DNA of 7,822 bases. Source: Roseobacter sp. Lineage in GTDB: Bacteria > Pseudomonadota > Alphaproteobacteria > Rhodobacterales > Rhodobacteraceae. The DNA is taken from NCBI GenBank assembly GCA_024636425.1, contig JAGXHB010000086.1, forward strand, positions 1 through 7,822. Direction: 5' to 3'. The position numbers were made by a program, and so were the translations under genes. Positions 6,368 through 7,822 of this stretch are shown here, piece by piece; position 1 is the stretch's first letter; the number at the start of each line of letters is the position of its first letter. The notes below the pieces were generated by a model. That model was not told the origin of the DNA, made no database searches, and saw only the letters and a program-made list of their open reading frames with translations.

Positions 6368-6507
6368 CCGCCGAGGATGGTGTGCGTTTGACGCCGCGGA
6401 ATTGAGTTTATTTGGCGAAATGAAGCAGGTGTTCGGTTTTCCCGCTCTGGCAATGGGGGGGCTGGTGGGCTATGTGCCAGCACAATTGTTCCAAAGAGGG
6501 TTGCCCC
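6368..6507 (+). promoter_or_regulatory. 140-base leader before ribB, no firm element
   Basis: This gap separates the unknown gene from the RibB-type gene and is much longer than the other junctions in the operon (overlap, or 5 bases). It holds TTGACG (6388-6393) as a possible -35 without a convincing -10. It also has CTGGCA (6447-6452) paired with TGCCAG (6475-6480) around a G-rich loop containing seven consecutive G (6455-6461). A small open frame (6420-6518, 32 residues) runs into the next gene's start. I do not see the conserved core of an FMN riboswitch. An internal promoter or leader regulation is possible but unproven. Confidence 0.3.
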
Positions 6508-7632
6508 ATGCAATTTGAAACGCCCGGACCCGTCGAGGCAGAATTGTCCTCCGCGATCTCGCCCATCGAAGATATCATCGAAGAAGCGCGGCAGGGGCTT
6601 ATGTTCGTGCTGGTCGATCACGAAGACCGCGAGAACGAAGGCGATCTGGTAATCCCCGCGCAATTTGCCGATGCCGAGGCGATCAACTTCATGGCGACCC
6701 ACGGGCGCGGTCTGATCTGCTTGCCGATGACCGAAGAACGGGTCGGAAAGCTGGGGCTGCCGATGATGGCGGTGAACAACTCTGCCCGCCACGAGACCGC
6801 CTTTACCGTGTCGATCGAGGCGCGCGAGGGGGTGACAACGGGCATTTCCGCCGCCGACCGTGCGCTGACCGTCAAGGTGGCGATCGACGACACCAAAGGG
6901 GCGGTTGATATTGCCACCCCCGGCCACGTCTTTCCGCTGCGCGCGCGGGACGGGGGCGTTCTGGTGCGGGCCGGCCACACCGAGGCGGCGGTTGATATTT
7001 CACGGCTTGCCGGGCTGCATCCGTCAGGGGTGATCTGCGAGATCATGAAGGACGACGGGACCATGGCCCGGCTGCCCGATCTGGTCGATTTCTGCGCCCA
7101 GCATGGCATGAAGATCGGCACGATCAGCGACCTGATCGCCTACCGTCACAAGCATGACAACCTGCTGGTAGAGCGCGACAGCCGCACCGTCACATCAGCC
7201 TATGGCGGCGACTGGAAGATGCAGATCTTTACGGACCAGATCAGCGGGACCGATCATGTCGTGCTCTCCAAGGGGGATCTGACAACGGATGCGCCGGTGC
7301 TGGTGCGTACCCACGCGATCAACGCCCTGGAAGACATCCTTGGCCTTGGCCCAAGCCCTGCCGACGAATTGCCACGCGCCATGCAGATCATCGCTGACGA
7401 AGGACGCGGGGCGGTGCTGCTGTTCCGCGACCCCGATCCGCGTCTGCGCTTCGAGGACGAGGAGGACGAGCGCCCGCGTACCGTCAAACGGACCGGGCTT
7501 GGCTCGCAGATCTTGACGACCCTGGGCCTGCACGAACTGATCCTGCTGACGGACAAGCCGGAAACGCGCTATCTTGGCCTTGATGCCTACGGGTTGAGCA
7601 TTGTGGGCACGCGTCCCATCACAACGGAGTAA
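6508..7632 (+). CDS. ribB: RibBX-type protein: DHBP synthase fused to a degenerate RibA-like domain
   Basis: The N-terminal half is 3,4-dihydroxy-2-butanone 4-phosphate synthase, which turns ribulose 5-phosphate into the four-carbon unit for lumazine. Motifs seen are DHEDRENEGDL (37-47), THGRG (64-68), RHETAFTV (94-101), TTGISAADR (110-118), RAGHTEAAVD (154-163) and HPSGVICE (171-178). The C-terminal half (about 214-374) aligns with GTP cyclohydrolase II at its end (RTGLGSQIL 328-336, DAYGLSIV 359-366). It has no cysteine at all, so the three zinc ligands of RibA are absent, and the EGRGIGL-type segment is replaced by an acidic stretch (LRFEDEEDE). This is the RibBX architecture described in Proteobacteria, so cyclohydrolase activity is not expected. 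The start ATG 6508 is chosen for AGAGGG 7 bases upstream; an extension to 6472 adds 12 residues unlike the family. The length is 374 residues. Many pipelines would mislabel it ribBA. Confidence 0.93.
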   Translation: MQFETPGPVEAELSSAISPIEDIIEEARQGLMFVLVDHEDRENEGDLVIPAQFADAEAINFMATHGRGLICLPMTEERVGKLGLPMMAVNNSARHETAFTVSIEAREGVTTGISAADRALTVKVAIDDTKGAVDIATPGHVFPLRARDGGVLVRAGHTEAAVDISRLAGLHPSGVICEIMKDDGTMARLPDLVDFCAQHGMKIGTISDLIAYRHKHDNLLVERDSRTVTSAYGGDWKMQIFTDQISGTDHVVLSKGDLTTDAPVLVRTHAINALEDILGLGPSPADELPRAMQIIADEGRGAVLLFRDPDPRLRFEDEEDERPRTVKRTGLGSQILTTLGLHELILLTDKPETRYLGLDAYGLSIVGTRPITTE

Positions 7633-7637
7633 CCGCC

Positions 7638-7822
7638 ATGGCAGCCCAGAACCACACCACCTTGCAAACGCCGATATTCGACAAGCCCGTCAAGGTGCTG
7701 ATCGTCATATCGCCCTATTATTCCGACATTGCCGACGGTTTGCTAAGAGGGGCCAAGGCCGAGCTTGAGGCAGCGGGGGCGTCCTGGGACGTGGTCGAGA
7801 TGCCCGGCGCGCTGGAGATCCC
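7638..7822 (+). CDS. ribH: RibH, 6,7-dimethyl-8-ribityllumazine synthase (3' end outside window)
   Basis: Lumazine synthase condenses the product of RibB with the aminopyrimidine from the RibD branch, giving the substrate of RibE. It is a cytoplasmic multimer. The 61 codons visible show the family N-terminus: VKVLIVISPYYSDIADGLLRGA, shortened here to its key residues VLIVISPYY and DGLLRGA, then ELEAAGA and VVEMPGALEIP, the last matching the PGAxEIP substrate-binding motif. The gene starts 5 bases after the ribB stop, and its ribosome site GGAG (7626-7629) lies within the last ribB codons, so the two are probably translationally coupled. In related bacteria nusB commonly follows; that cannot be seen here. 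Confidence 0.95.
   Translation, partial: MAAQNHTTLQTPIFDKPVKVLIVISPYYSDIADGLLRGAKAELEAAGASWDVVEMPGALEI

Noticed and set aside
6472..6507. Upstream ATG for the RibB-type gene adding 12 residues
   Set aside because: The extra residues (Cys-rich, unlike the family) have no ribosome site, while AGAGGG sits 7 bases before 6508.
7144..7632. Annotation as active GTP cyclohydrolase II (RibA)
   Set aside because: There are no zinc-binding cysteines and no EGRGIGL segment in this domain.
1..7822. Mobile element, CRISPR array or tRNA marking transfer of the kps block
   Set aside because: I found no transposase-like frame, terminal inverted or direct repeats, spacer array or tRNA-like fold by eye, and the kps codon usage resembles that of the rib genes.

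Overview
The window comes from a GC-rich alphaproteobacterium, most likely of the Rhodobacterales/Roseobacter group. This is inferred from the high G+C with strong GC3 bias, the gene set ribD / ribE / conserved orf / ribB-type / ribH, and the style of the proteins. No rRNA marker is present, so the genus cannot be fixed.

Layout. (1) Positions 2-394, + strand: the 3' end of ribD (reductase domain). (2) Positions 395-472: a short convergent gap with a GC-rich perfect palindrome. (3) Positions 473-5076, - strand: a three-gene capsule export/assembly module transcribed kpsS -> outer-membrane polysaccharide export lipoprotein -> kpsC. (4) Positions 5077-5207: a divergent promoter region between kpsS and ribE. 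(5) Positions 5208-7822, + strand: ribE (riboflavin synthase), an uncharacterised 191-residue gene overlapping ribE by ATGA, a RibB protein with a degenerate RibA-like C-terminal domain (RibBX type), and the 5' part of ribH.

How the genes work together. RibD reduces and deaminates the pyrimidine intermediate. RibB makes 3,4-dihydroxy-2-butanone 4-phosphate. RibH joins the two branches into 6,7-dimethyl-8-ribityllumazine, and RibE dismutates the lumazine to riboflavin. The RibA half of the fusion lacks the zinc cysteines, so GTP cyclohydrolase II should be encoded elsewhere. KpsS and KpsC build the beta-Kdo linker on a lipid acceptor for ABC-transporter-dependent (group 2/3 type) capsule, and the lipoprotein provides the outer-membrane export channel. 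The inner-membrane transporter (KpsM/KpsT) and the KpsE-type periplasmic adaptor are not in this window.

The most interesting points are the capsule module set antisense inside a riboflavin locus, the degenerate RibA domain, and the unknown protein translationally coupled to ribE. I see no mobile element, CRISPR array, tRNA or FMN riboswitch. No clearly novel system is evident; the region reads as core metabolism plus a capsule export cassette.
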